Assembly (NCBI GenBank): GCA_964557845.1
Contig: CAZLBV010000129.1
Span: forward strand, 1 to 32,279
Length of the DNA stretch: 32,279 nucleotides
From: CAZLBV01 sp964557845
GTDB lineage: Bacteria; Acidobacteriota; Aminicenantia; Aminicenantales; Aminicenantaceae
Direction of reading: 5' to 3'
The notes below the pieces were generated by a model that was given only the letters and a program-made list of their open reading frames with translations, was not told the DNA's origin and did not search any database. Positions within the stretch are counted from its first letter, which is position 1. Each line of letters begins with the position of its first letter. This document shows, piece after piece, positions 23,878 through 31,513 of the stretch. The translations under genes were made by a program, and so were the position numbers.

Positions 23878-25453
23878 GAAATACCGGGCTATCCAACTTC
23901 TAAGAATTTTCACTCAGATATTCTTTTTTGGATTGTTTTCATATTTATTGCTCACAACTAGGTTTCCCGGGGAAGATTATATTGGAAATCTTGAAATCTT
24001 CTTTCACTTCGATCCTTTGCTCGCCCTGGCTACATTGATCTCTTCCCGGATTTTATATACTGCATTCATTCTCTCGGCCATAACATTGGTATTTACTCTT
24101 TTTTTCGGCCGGTTCGTCTGTGGCTGGATATGCCCTTTGGGTTCAGTTCACCAATTTTTCTCTTTTATTTTCAAAAAAGCTAAACTGCATAAACCAAAAA
24201 AGCAGCCCAGAAAACTCTTCTCCTGGAAATACTACCTTCTCATTTTTGTCTTGGCAGCATCTATCTTTACCTTAGACATAGTCGGGATCTTCGATCCCCT
24301 CTCTTTTCTCTACCGTTCCTTTGCCACCGCTTTCATTCCGGTCATCGGATATACGGCTGATATTTTTATCGGAATCCTCTTTCAGCTAAATCTGACTTCC
24401 TTAGGAGAAACCCTATCTCAATTTTTCATGAACCTGGCAATCAACACCATTTTTCTTCAGGGATTTTTCATAGGGACCCTTTTCATTGGTGTTGTTCTTT
24501 TAAATCTTTATCAGGAAAGGTTCTGGTGCCGGAATGTGTGCCCACTAGGGGCTCTGCTTGGTCTGATATCCAGATTGAATCTTTTCAAATTAAAAATAAA
24601 CAAAGACCGCTGTATAGAATGTAATCTCTGCAATCTGCACTGTCAGACTCAAGCCAATCCCTTTCCTTCGGAAGAGTGGCGAAGTTCAGAATGCATTTAC
24701 TGCTTTACCTGCAGTGCAATCTGTCCTACAAATGCTATAGAGTTTCCGGTTAGATTCTCTCCGGAAAAAGTAAAATCCGTCGACCTGTCCAGGAGAAAAC
24801 TGATCTTTACTTCCATTTTAGGTATGATGATCGTACCTTTTTTCCGCCTGACACCCAAGAAAACCAGAGCGTCTGATAAACTGATACGGCCTCCGGGTTC
24901 GTTACCGGAAGATAAATTCTTACAGAAATGTATCAAATGCGGAGAATGTATGAAAGTCTGCCCGACCAACGCCATTCAGCCGGCTCTTACTGAAGCCGGG
25001 CCGGAAGGAATTTGGACCCCCAGGTTAGATATGAAAGTAGGATACTGTGAATATTACTGCTCTCTGTGCACACAAGTCTGTCCGACCGGAGCGATCCAGG
25101 AATTGACCATTGAAGAAAAGCTGGATGTTAAAATCGGAACTTCTTGGATCGATAAAAATCGCTGTATCCCCTGGACCTTCGGGAATCCCTGCATTGTGTG
25201 TGAAGAACACTGTCCAGTTTCTCCCAAAGCGATCAAACTGATTGAAACTGAGGTCAAGCTTCCGGACGGCCAGATTAAATCAGTCAAGGCACCTTTTATC
25301 GATATTGAGCTCTGTACCGGCTGCGGCATCTGCGAAAATAAATGTCCTGTAGTCGATGCTCCTGCCATCTATGTGACCAGTGTAGGAGAAAGCCGGTCCG
25401 AGAGAAACCAGTTATTGTTGGATACCCTGGATCAAGAAGGTGGCCCCTATTAA
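23858..25453 (+). CDS. Membrane polyferredoxin, NapH-like plus NapG-like fusion
   Basis: The first half (about 1-300) resembles NapH/NosR-type membrane proteins: hydrophobic segments near 14-32, 52-83, 124-145, 155-176 and 194-216, the loop motifs GRFVCGWICPLG (84-95) and WCRNVCPLGA (223-232), then two 4Fe-4S clusters (252-262 and 279-289). A further hydrophobic segment follows an RRKLIF motif (312-329). The second half resembles NapG/MauM ferredoxins (LIRPPGSLPEDKFLQKC, 342-358) with four more cysteine clusters (358-368, 397-408, 436-452, 486-496). It likely carries electrons between the membrane and soluble or exported partners, here DUF362. No catalytic subunit is nearby. The start is TTG at 23858, overlapping the DUF362 gene by 20 bp, with GGAG somewhat far upstream. 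The stop codon lies inside a dispersed repeat. Confidence 0.85.
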   Translation: MKKERSKKYRAIQLLRIFTQIFFFGLFSYLLLTTRFPGEDYIGNLEIFFHFDPLLALATLISSRILYTAFILSAITLVFTLFFGRFVCGWICPLGSVHQFFSFIFKKAKLHKPKKQPRKLFSWKYYLLIFVLAASIFTLDIVGIFDPLSFLYRSFATAFIPVIGYTADIFIGILFQLNLTSLGETLSQFFMNLAINTIFLQGFFIGTLFIGVVLLNLYQERFWCRNVCPLGALLGLISRLNLFKLKINKDRCIECNLCNLHCQTQANPFPSEEWRSSECIYCFTCSAICPTNAIEFPVRFSPEKVKSVDLSRRKLIFTSILGMMIVPFFRLTPKKTRASDKLIRPPGSLPEDKFLQKCIKCGECMKVCPTNAIQPALTEAGPEGIWTPRLDMKVGYCEYYCSLCTQVCPTGAIQELTIEEKLDVKIGTSWIDKNRCIPWTFGNPCIVCEEHCPVSPKAIKLIETEVKLPDGQIKSVKAPFIDIELCTGCGICENKCPVVDAPAIYVTSVGESRSERNQLLLDTLDQEGGPY

Positions 25454-25467
25454 CCTGATTTTTCATG
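25451..25467 (+). repeat. Dispersed repeat copy A (contains the polyferredoxin stop codon)
   Basis: TAACCTGATTTTTCATG begins with the stop codon TAA of the polyferredoxin gene. It matches the consensus TAACCTGAATTATTCA drawn from the four copies in this window. Together with inverted copy C at 25556 it brackets a 122-bp module. Confidence 0.45.
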
Positions 25468-25494
25468 ATTTTCTTAGTAGAAGTTATCTTGAAT

Positions 25495-25512
25495 TAGCCT
25501 GGATTATTCAAG
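25495..25512 (+). repeat. Dispersed repeat copy B
   Basis: TAGCCTGGATTATTCAAG lies inside the module bounded by copies A and C. It is the most diverged copy at its start but matches the CTGxATTATTCA core. Confidence 0.35.
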
Positions 25513-25555
25513 CGTAGATGTTGGTGCAAAAACAAGACGCCCATCTGCATTTTTT

Positions 25556-25572
25556 ATGAATAGTTCAGGTTA
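25556..25572 (-). repeat. Dispersed repeat copy C (inverted)
   Basis: Read on the minus strand this is TAACCTGAACTATTCAT. It is inverted relative to copy A, as in REP-doublet (REPIN-like) elements. It lies 20 bp before the DUF212 start codon region. Confidence 0.45.
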
Positions 25573-25592
25573 GAATTTTAGAGGAAGTTAAT

Positions 25593-26003
25593 ATGAAGGA
25601 ATTTATTTTAAGTATTTTGATAGCATGGACATTCGTTAATACCCTAAAGCCTGTCTTGACATGGATAAAAGAAAAAAAAATTAGTTTCAAGACAATGTTT
25701 ACCAACGGCGGTATGCCTTCAGGGCATACGGTTTTAGTTGTTTCTTTAGCCAGCGCTCTTTATCTTGAAGAGGGACTATCTCCAGTTTTTGTTATTGGGG
25801 TTGTTTTTGCGCTTTTGATCATCTATGACGCACTCAAGGTCAGAACCATAATCGGCCAGCAGTCCCAAATAATCAACCGGCTCATGGAAAAGGAACCCGG
25901 CTTTGAAAAGTTAGATGAACAAGTAGGGCATAAGACTTCCGAGGTAGTCGCAAGTATAATCCTCGGGATCGTTATTCCAATATTAGTGTATGGAATTCTC
26001 TAA
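25593..26003 (+). CDS. DUF212 / divergent PAP2-like membrane protein
   Basis: This 136-aa protein matches the DUF212 family (YuiD-type). It keeps the motif NGGMPSGHTVLVVSLASAL (about 38-56), which resembles the PSGH signature of PAP2 phosphatases. It also has the MYDA-like IIYDALKVR with the basic residues following, and a conserved C-terminal GHKTSEVVASIILGIVIPIL. About four hydrophobic segments predict an inner-membrane protein. The real substrate of the family is unknown; an isoprenoid or lipid phosphate is a guess from the PSGH motif. The start is supported by GAGG upstream. It stands alone, convergent with etfA 20 bp away, with a repeat-rich upstream region. Confidence 0.85.
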   Translation: MKEFILSILIAWTFVNTLKPVLTWIKEKKISFKTMFTNGGMPSGHTVLVVSLASALYLEEGLSPVFVIGVVFALLIIYDALKVRTIIGQQSQIINRLMEKEPGFEKLDEQVGHKTSEVVASIILGIVIPILVYGIL

Positions 26004-26020
26004 AAATACTGGCGTTTTTA
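26001..26020. terminator. Weak bidirectional terminator candidate between DUF212 gene and etfA
   Basis: TAAAAA and TTTTTA flank an eight-base loop between the two convergent stop codons. An A-T stem with a T-run could act on both strands, but it is weak because the stem has no G-C pairs. Confidence 0.3.
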
Positions 26021-26023
26021 CTA

Positions 26024-27001
26024 TCAGTCCGTTTTAACTTTCTTAAGCTCGTCTTTCAACAAGGGAATAATCTGAAACAGATCCCCAACGACTCCGAAAT
26101 CCGCAATTTTGAAGATTGGAGCCTCAGGATCCTTGTTGACAGCTACAATGAATTTAGAGGAGGACATTCCTGCAACATGTTGAATAGCTCCGGAAATACC
26201 CATAGCTATGTAAAGATTCGGCGAAACGGTTTTTCCGGTCTGGCCAACCTGGTGCTGATGATCGATCCATTCGGAATCCACGGCTGACCGGGAAGCCCCG
26301 ACCGCAGCATGGGGTAATAGAGCAGCAAGTTCTTTAAGGAGATCGAAGTTTTCAGGCCCTTTCATTCCTCTTCCACCCGAGACGATGATGTCCGCTTCTG
26401 TGATATCCAGAGCAGCCCCCTCTTCTCGAAGAATCTCATCTACAGGAGCTTTGACCATGTTTTCATCAAGCACAACCTCTTTTTTAACAATTGAGCCCCC
26501 CCCTGTTTCGGTATCGATCAAGGGGAAAACATTTGGCCTTAATGTGGCAATTTGAGGAGAAGAAGTAAAGGTAAATGTCGCAAAGGCTTTTCCTGCAAAA
26601 ATGGGGCGCACCACCTCAAGTTTTCCATTTTGGATTCGGGTTTCAGTGCATTCAGTCGCCATCCCAACTCCCAGCCTAGCAGCCAACCTCGGTGCCAGGT
26701 CCTTTCCCATGGCGGTGGCAGCCATAAGAATAATATCGGGATTGATCTCCTCTACCAGGGAAGATAGAGCCGAAGAAAATCCAGAAGCAGAATATTTTTC
26801 AAGCAGCGTGTGTTCCAACAAATAGACCTTTGAAGGCCCATAAGGCAGAACATCCTTGGCAAGAGGCTCTAGGCTATTACCTGTTAATACTGCCTCCACA
26901 CCGGTATTTAATTCCTGAGCTAACCTTTTTGCTTCTGAAAGGCATTCTAAAGAAGCTTTTTTTATTTTTTGTTCTCTTTCTTCTATGAATACAAGTATCA
27001 T
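26024..27001 (-). CDS. etfA: Electron transfer flavoprotein alpha subunit
   Basis: EtfA binds FAD and pairs with EtfB to carry electrons from acyl-CoA or other dehydrogenases. The 325-aa length is normal. The C-terminal FAD-binding domain is clear: VSGGRGMKGPENF, VGASRSAVD, HQVGQTGKTVSPNLYIAMGISGAIQH and the end IFKIADFGVVGDLFQIIPLL. The N-terminal domain is of the usual ETF fold. It starts at ATG with AGGAGG and follows etfB by 12 bp. No acyl-CoA dehydrogenase, ETF-quinone oxidoreductase or FixC/X gene is adjacent, so the partner cannot be read from this window. Confidence 0.95.
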   Translation of the reverse strand: MILVFIEEREQKIKKASLECLSEAKRLAQELNTGVEAVLTGNSLEPLAKDVLPYGPSKVYLLEHTLLEKYSASGFSSALSSLVEEINPDIILMAATAMGKDLAPRLAARLGVGMATECTETRIQNGKLEVVRPIFAGKAFATFTFTSSPQIATLRPNVFPLIDTETGGGSIVKKEVVLDENMVKAPVDEILREEGAALDITEADIIVSGGRGMKGPENFDLLKELAALLPHAAVGASRSAVDSEWIDHQHQVGQTGKTVSPNLYIAMGISGAIQHVAGMSSSKFIVAVNKDPEAPIFKIADFGVVGDLFQIIPLLKDELKKVKTD

Positions 27002-27013
27002 CGTTTCCTCCTA

Positions 27014-27796
27014 TTAAATAACCTTGGCTTCCTTTTGCAGGAATTCAACCAGTTTCTTGGCAGTTTCCTCGGGTTCTCCCTCAATCACCTTGCCGGCCTT
27101 TCTTTCAGGCGGGTTTTCCAGCTTTATCAATTTCACTTTCGGGGACAGCTCACTTTCCTCGATTCCTAAGTCCTGGAGAGTAATAACTGGAATCTCTTTC
27201 CGTTTGGCCATCATTATACCCTTTAAGGTTTCATAACGCGGCTCATTCAATCCTTTTTGGGCGCTCACAACTGCCGGTAAGGAAAAATTTATTTTTTCCA
27301 CAGCTCCTTCTATTTCCCGGTGAGCGATTCCCTCTCTGCCATTGATTTCAAGTTTAGTCACAACATTTACTTGAGGGAGATCTAAAAGTTCTGCAAGCAT
27401 AGAAGGGATTTGCATATTATCTGCACCAACAGACTGCTTGCCAAACAGTAAAAGATCATAATCGGTAAACTTATTTTTAAAAGCCGCATCCAAGATCTTT
27501 GCCGTTCGCATTCCATCATAGGTCTCAGGGATTTCATCTTTTATGAGAACCGCTTCATCTGCACCCATGGCAAGACACTTTTTTAAGATTATAGTTGCTG
27601 CCTCCGGACCCACTGAGACAACAGTAACCTTACCCCCATGGGCTTCTCTTAGGCGCAACGCTTCCTCAACGCCATATTCATCATATGGACCTAGGATGAA
27701 ATTTAATCCTTCTTCAATAATTACATTTTTTTCATGGTCGATCCTGATTTTAGATTCAGTATCAGGAACACGTTTGACCAAGGTATAAATATTCAC
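27014..27796 (-). CDS. etfB: Electron transfer flavoprotein beta subunit
   Basis: EtfB forms the AMP- or FAD-binding partner of EtfA. The 260 aa show the typical start (YTLVKRVPDTESKIRID), GPYDEYGVEEALRLRE, GADEAVLI and the signature region GADNMQIPSMLAELLDLPQVN near the middle. The start codon is GTG at 27796 with GGGAGG just upstream. Four bases (GTGA) are shared with the stop of a possible 23-codon ORF on the same strand, so translation may be coupled to it. Whether this pair is of the bifurcating type cannot be told with certainty from reading alone. Confidence 0.95.
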   Translation of the reverse strand: MNIYTLVKRVPDTESKIRIDHEKNVIIEEGLNFILGPYDEYGVEEALRLREAHGGKVTVVSVGPEAATIILKKCLAMGADEAVLIKDEIPETYDGMRTAKILDAAFKNKFTDYDLLLFGKQSVGADNMQIPSMLAELLDLPQVNVVTKLEINGREGIAHREIEGAVEKINFSLPAVVSAQKGLNEPRYETLKGIMMAKRKEIPVITLQDLGIEESELSPKVKLIKLENPPERKAGKVIEGEPEETAKKLVEFLQKEAKVI

Positions 27797-27864
27797 TGGA
27801 ACCTCCCTTTATGATTCATTCTGGTTATCCATATAGACAATCTCGTTATTAACAAACTCTCCAT
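27793..27864 (-). CDS. Possible 23-codon leader ORF coupled to etfB
   Basis: On the minus strand an ATG at 27864 opens a 23-codon frame (MESLLITRLSIWITRMNHKG then RFQ). It ends in TGA that overlaps the etfB GTG start as GTGA. A full AGGAGG ribosome binding site lies eight bases upstream (27878-27873). The perfect ribosome binding site and the four-base overlap suggest real translation, as a leader or coupling peptide. The peptide has no recognisable family and no amino-acid run typical of attenuators. It could still be chance. Confidence 0.45.
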   Translation of the reverse strand: MESLLITRLSIWITRMNHKGRFQ

Positions 27865-27888
27865 ATAATGAACCTCCTCTCTAAAATC

Positions 27889-27906
27889 GAGAAAAAACTT
27901 TTTCTC
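27889..27906 (-). terminator. Inverted repeat behind fabF, terminator candidate
   Basis: On the minus strand GAGAAAAA and TTTTTCTC are perfectly complementary around a two-base centre, followed by GATTTT. It lies about 70 bp after the fabF stop and before the etfB leader ORF. The T-run is short, so termination may be partial, with some read-through into etfBA. Confidence 0.4.
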
Positions 27907-27958
27907 AATTCTGTACGGTCTTCTGGGTTCGCAGATAATCCAGAACAAATATTATTTA

Positions 27959-27976
27959 CCTGGATAATTCAGGTTA
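27959..27976 (-). repeat. Dispersed repeat copy D (contains the fabF stop codon)
   Basis: On the minus strand TAACCTGAATTATCCAGG begins with the TAA stop of fabF. It is the same repeat as at 25451, 25495 and 25556. It is also a near palindrome (CCTGaATTATcCAGG). Confidence 0.45.
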
Positions 27977-29248
27977 AAAATCAATTCTCTTCAGTAACAG
28001 AGACCCGTTAGTTCCTCCGAATCCGAATGAATTGCTTAAAGCATATGTGAGCTTGGCAGGCCTGGCGGTATTGGGAACATAATCCAGATCACATTCAGGA
28101 TCTGGGATCTTATAATTCGTCGTGGGTGGGATGATCTGATCTCTTAAACTCAAAGCAACAGCAGCGATTTCAAATCCTCCGGCAGCACCTAAAAGATGGC
28201 CGGTCATGGATTTAGTCGAACTCACGCATATTTTTTTGGCATGCTCTAGAAATAGTTTTTTTATCGCCAAAGTTTCTATTTTGTCATTCCAAGGTGTAGA
28301 GGTTCCATGGGCATTTATATATTCGACTTGATCAGGCTGAATTCCACCATCAATCAAGGCATTCCGCATAGAAAGGAAGGCGCCGGTTCCATCTAAACAG
28401 GGTGCAGAAGGATGATAAGCATCACCGCTGGCACCATATCCTCTAATTTCAGCATAGATCTTCGCCCCTCTACTCATGGCTGCTTCCGCTTCTTCCAACA
28501 ACAATACAGCAGCACCTTCACTGACTATGAATCCATCCCGAGTAGCATCAAAGGGCCTGGATGCGGTTTGAGGATCATCATTCCTCACTGACAAAGCACG
28601 CATCGCACAAAATCCAGACATACCCAAGGGAGTAATAGGCGCTTCTGCTCCTCCTGCCAGCATCATATCTGCATCCCCTCGTGCAATTATCTTATAGGAT
28701 TCTCCTATGGCATGAGTCCCCGTGGAGCAGGCAGTTGCATTGGCTAAATTCGGCCCTCTGGATCTAAATTTAATGGAAACATATCCGGCAGCTTCATTGA
28801 TTATGGTTGAGATCAGAAAAAATGGCGATACCCGGTTCGGCCCCTTCTCAAGCAGAGTTTTATGGGTTTCTTCAATGCCGCCGATACCGCCAATACCTGA
28901 CCCGATGTAAACTCCAGTTCTATCCCCTTCTAATAAAGATAAATCGATTCCAGAGTCCTCTGCTGCCAGTTGAGCAGCCGCTAAAGCATATTGGATAAAC
29001 CTATCCATCTTCCGCAGTTCTTTTTTATCGATAAAATCAAGGGGGTCAAAATTTTTCACTTCACCGGCAATCTGGCTTTGATACTCAGAAACATCAAAGC
29101 GAGTGATCATTTCTATCCCGTTTTTCCCATCTTTTAAAGACTGCCAATTTTCTTCTACTCCAATTCCCAGGGGGGAGACAAGACCAACCCCTGTAATAAC
29201 CACTCTTCGAGGCAGAGTTTTGTCCTTTAAATCTTTCACCCTCTCCAT
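27974..29248 (-). CDS. fabF: Beta-ketoacyl-ACP synthase II
   Basis: FabF condenses malonyl-ACP with the growing acyl-ACP in fatty acid synthesis. The 424-aa protein has the catalytic triad C174 (TACSTGTHA), H314 (NAHGTS) and H351 (KSMTGHLLGAAGG, with K346) and the usual C-terminal FGFGGTNGSLLL. The start at ATG 29248 gives about 12 residues before the family core RRVVITGVGLVSPLG. The upstream ribosome binding site is weak, so a shorter start cannot be excluded. It is the last gene of the DUF177-to-fabF run, 26 bp after acpP. Confidence 0.95.
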   Translation of the reverse strand: MERVKDLKDKTLPRRVVITGVGLVSPLGIGVEENWQSLKDGKNGIEMITRFDVSEYQSQIAGEVKNFDPLDFIDKKELRKMDRFIQYALAAAQLAAEDSGIDLSLLEGDRTGVYIGSGIGGIGGIEETHKTLLEKGPNRVSPFFLISTIINEAAGYVSIKFRSRGPNLANATACSTGTHAIGESYKIIARGDADMMLAGGAEAPITPLGMSGFCAMRALSVRNDDPQTASRPFDATRDGFIVSEGAAVLLLEEAEAAMSRGAKIYAEIRGYGASGDAYHPSAPCLDGTGAFLSMRNALIDGGIQPDQVEYINAHGTSTPWNDKIETLAIKKLFLEHAKKICVSSTKSMTGHLLGAAGGFEIAAVALSLRDQIIPPTTNYKIPDPECDLDYVPNTARPAKLTYALSNSFGFGGTNGSLLLKRIDF

Positions 29249-29274
29249 CTTCAGTTATTAGATCTTATTGACGA

Positions 29275-29520
29275 TTATTTTTCCATGTTGGCCAGGACAT
29301 AGTCCATGGCTTTCCCAACAGTTGTTAGTTTTTCAGCATCCTCATCAGGAATATCGAGATCAAACTCATCCTCCAGCGCCATAACCAACTCAACTGTATC
29401 CAATGAATCAGCACCCAAATCGTCGATAAAAGAGGCTTCTTCAGTTACCTGGTCTTCACTGATACTGAGTTTGTCAGCTACAATATTTTTAATTTTTGCG
29501 AGCAATTCATCTCTTTCCAT
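29275..29520 (-). CDS. acpP: Acyl carrier protein
   Basis: This is the small acidic carrier of fatty acid synthesis. The 81 aa include the phosphopantetheine attachment site DSL (Ser39) in FIDDLGADSLDTVEL, and the typical acidic end. A strong AGGAGG lies before the ATG. It sits between fabG and fabF, the classical order. Confidence 0.97.
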   Translation of the reverse strand: MERDELLAKIKNIVADKLSISEDQVTEEASFIDDLGADSLDTVELVMALEDEFDLDIPDEDAEKLTTVGKAMDYVLANMEK

Positions 29521-29563
29521 TTTTTCCTCCTATTACTTATTTGTATGTAATTTTATGCGGATG

Positions 29564-30304
29564 CTACATGAGCATTCCGCCATTTATATTTATAACTTGC
29601 CCGGTAATATAAGCAGATTCATCTGACAGCAGGAATCTCACAACCTGCGCAACTTCTTCTGGCGTTCCGAACCTTTTAGCCGGTATCATTTCAATGAAAG
29701 CATTCTTAACCTGTTCATCTAAATTCTCTGTCATGGCTGTAGCAATATAACCGGGAGCAACTGCATTGACGGTTATTCCCCTGGAGGCAATTTCTCGGGC
29801 AACAGATTTCGTAAAGCCAATAACACCAGCCTTAGATGCGGAATAATTTGATTGGCCGGCATTCCCCATTATTCCCACAACCGAGGATATATTCACTATC
29901 CGGCCATATTTGTTTTTTATCATATGCCTGATAAAAGCCTTTGTAAGGTTGAAAACCCCTTTGAGATTAACAGCCAGCACAGCATCCCATTCTGCTTCTT
30001 TCATCCGCATAAGGAGATTGTCACGAGTGATACCGGCATTATTAACCAGATGATCGATCTTTTGATGTTTGTTGATAATGGCTTCCGTTATCTTTTCAAC
30101 TTGGGACAGATCAGAAACATCCACTGTATAAGCGGCAGCTTTCCATCCATTAGCCTTAAAAGACTTTATCACTTTGTCCAATTGATCTGGAAGGATATCC
30201 AAGAGAATAACCTCTGCTCCGCTTTCAGCCAAACTCCTGGCGATCGCCTCACCGATCCCTTGTGAGGCTCCGGTGATAACAGACTTTTTTCCTGAAAAAT
30301 CCAT
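29564..30304 (-). CDS. fabG: 3-oxoacyl-ACP reductase
   Basis: FabG is an NADPH-dependent short-chain dehydrogenase that reduces the beta-keto group during elongation. The 246 aa show the cofactor loop TGASQGIGEAIA (11-22), NNAG (88-91), and the catalytic residues S141, Y154 and K158 (YSASK). PGYIATAMT follows, and the end INGGMLM is typical. The ATG directly follows the plsX stop without a gap, with GGAG inside the plsX end as ribosome binding site. acpP follows 43 bp downstream. Confidence 0.95.
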   Translation of the reverse strand: MDFSGKKSVITGASQGIGEAIARSLAESGAEVILLDILPDQLDKVIKSFKANGWKAAAYTVDVSDLSQVEKITEAIINKHQKIDHLVNNAGITRDNLLMRMKEAEWDAVLAVNLKGVFNLTKAFIRHMIKNKYGRIVNISSVVGIMGNAGQSNYSASKAGVIGFTKSVAREIASRGITVNAVAPGYIATAMTENLDEQVKNAFIEMIPAKRFGTPEEVAQVVRFLLSDESAYITGQVININGGMLM

Positions 30305-31318
30305 TTATACTTTAACTCCATTTAATATATGAGAATGTTTCGGGATCTCTGCCTTTATTTTTTCCAGGACCTTACCCATGACAAAATCTTTGGCTAATTT
30401 CACTGCGTTTTTTATCGCCCTAGGGTTAGACCTTCCATGCCCGATGATACAAACTCCGTTCAATCCCAGCAGTTGAGCTCCTCCGTATTCGATGTAATCC
30501 ACCTTCTTGTATAACTTTTTTAGATTCCTCTTCATAAGAACAAATCCGATCTTGGCAAAAAAATTTTTCATAATCTCAGTACGGGCCATCTGAAAAAAAT
30601 TATCCACAACTCCTTCGGTTACCTTGAGGGCAACATTACCGGTAAATCCATCACTGACAATTACATCTGCAATCCCGGAATAAATATCTTTTCCCTCTAC
30701 GTTCCCGATAAAATTCAATGATGATGCAGCTAATTTTTCATAAACCTGTTTGATCAGAGCATTACCCTTGCCCTGCTCCTCGCCTATACTCATGAGCGCT
30801 ATTTTTGGGTTAGGAATCTCCAGAACACTTTCCATGAAGATTCTCCCCATCACAGCAAACTGAAGTAGATGGTGAGGCTGACAGTTCACATTAGCACCCA
30901 CATCGACCAATAGGGTCGGACCGCCTAAACTTGGAACCAGAAGAGAAAGGGCCGGCCTTTCTACCCCTTCTAATGAACCCAAAACTTTACGGGATATGTA
31001 GACCACAGCACCGGTATTTCCAGTACTGACAAAAGCATCCGCCTTTGATTCTTTTACTAATTGAGTTCCCACCAGAATAGAGGATCGCTTTTTTCTCCGA
31101 AAAGAAAGTAACCCTTCTCCCATACCGATGGCATCCGCAGCATCAACGATCGACACTTCAGCCTGAGATAGATCGAACTTTTTTAATTCATTTTTGATGA
31201 TCGATTCGTTGCCAACAAGTAAAATCTCTACTTTCAGATCTTTAGAAGCGAGTATTGCACCCTGTACTGTTACTTTAGGGCCAAAATCTCCCCCCATAGC
31301 ATCTAAAGCAACCCTCAT
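30305..31318 (-). CDS. plsX: Phosphate acyltransferase PlsX
   Basis: PlsX makes acyl-phosphate from acyl-ACP, the first step toward phospholipids in most bacteria. The 337-aa protein starts with the diagnostic MRVALDAMGGDFGP. It contains FVSTGNTGAVV, SLLVPSLGGPTLLVDVGANVNC, SDGFTGNVALK and EYGGAQLLGLNGVCIIGHGRS. A good GGAGG precedes the start, 12 bp after rpmF. No fabH or fabD lies between plsX and fabG, unlike in many bacteria. Confidence 0.96.
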   Translation of the reverse strand: MRVALDAMGGDFGPKVTVQGAILASKDLKVEILLVGNESIIKNELKKFDLSQAEVSIVDAADAIGMGEGLLSFRRKKRSSILVGTQLVKESKADAFVSTGNTGAVVYISRKVLGSLEGVERPALSLLVPSLGGPTLLVDVGANVNCQPHHLLQFAVMGRIFMESVLEIPNPKIALMSIGEEQGKGNALIKQVYEKLAASSLNFIGNVEGKDIYSGIADVIVSDGFTGNVALKVTEGVVDNFFQMARTEIMKNFFAKIGFVLMKRNLKKLYKKVDYIEYGGAQLLGLNGVCIIGHGRSNPRAIKNAVKLAKDFVMGKVLEKIKAEIPKHSHILNGVKV

Positions 31319-31330
31319 ACAGCCTCCAGT

Positions 31331-31513
31331 TTATTCTTCCGTACCTTCGATCACCTGACGCCCTTTATAATATCCACATTCCGGGCAGGCACGATGAGGT
31401 AATTTAGGGCTGCCACAATTAGAACAAAGGGAAAGAGAAGGTACATCTAGCGCATCATGCGCCCTTCTTTTCTTTTTTCGTGAATGAGAATGTCTTCTTT
31501 TTGGATTAGCCAT
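31331..31513 (-). CDS. rpmF: Ribosomal protein L32
   Basis: This is a 60-aa large-subunit protein with the usual basic start (MANPKRRHSHSRKKKRRAHD). A complete zinc-ribbon pattern, CSNCG and CPECG, marks it as the zinc-binding form, not a zinc-free paralogue. The ATG directly follows the DUF177 gene stop. The rpmF-plsX order after DUF177 is common in bacteria. Confidence 0.97.
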   Translation of the reverse strand: MANPKRRHSHSRKKKRRAHDALDVPSLSLCSNCGSPKLPHRACPECGYYKGRQVIEGTEE

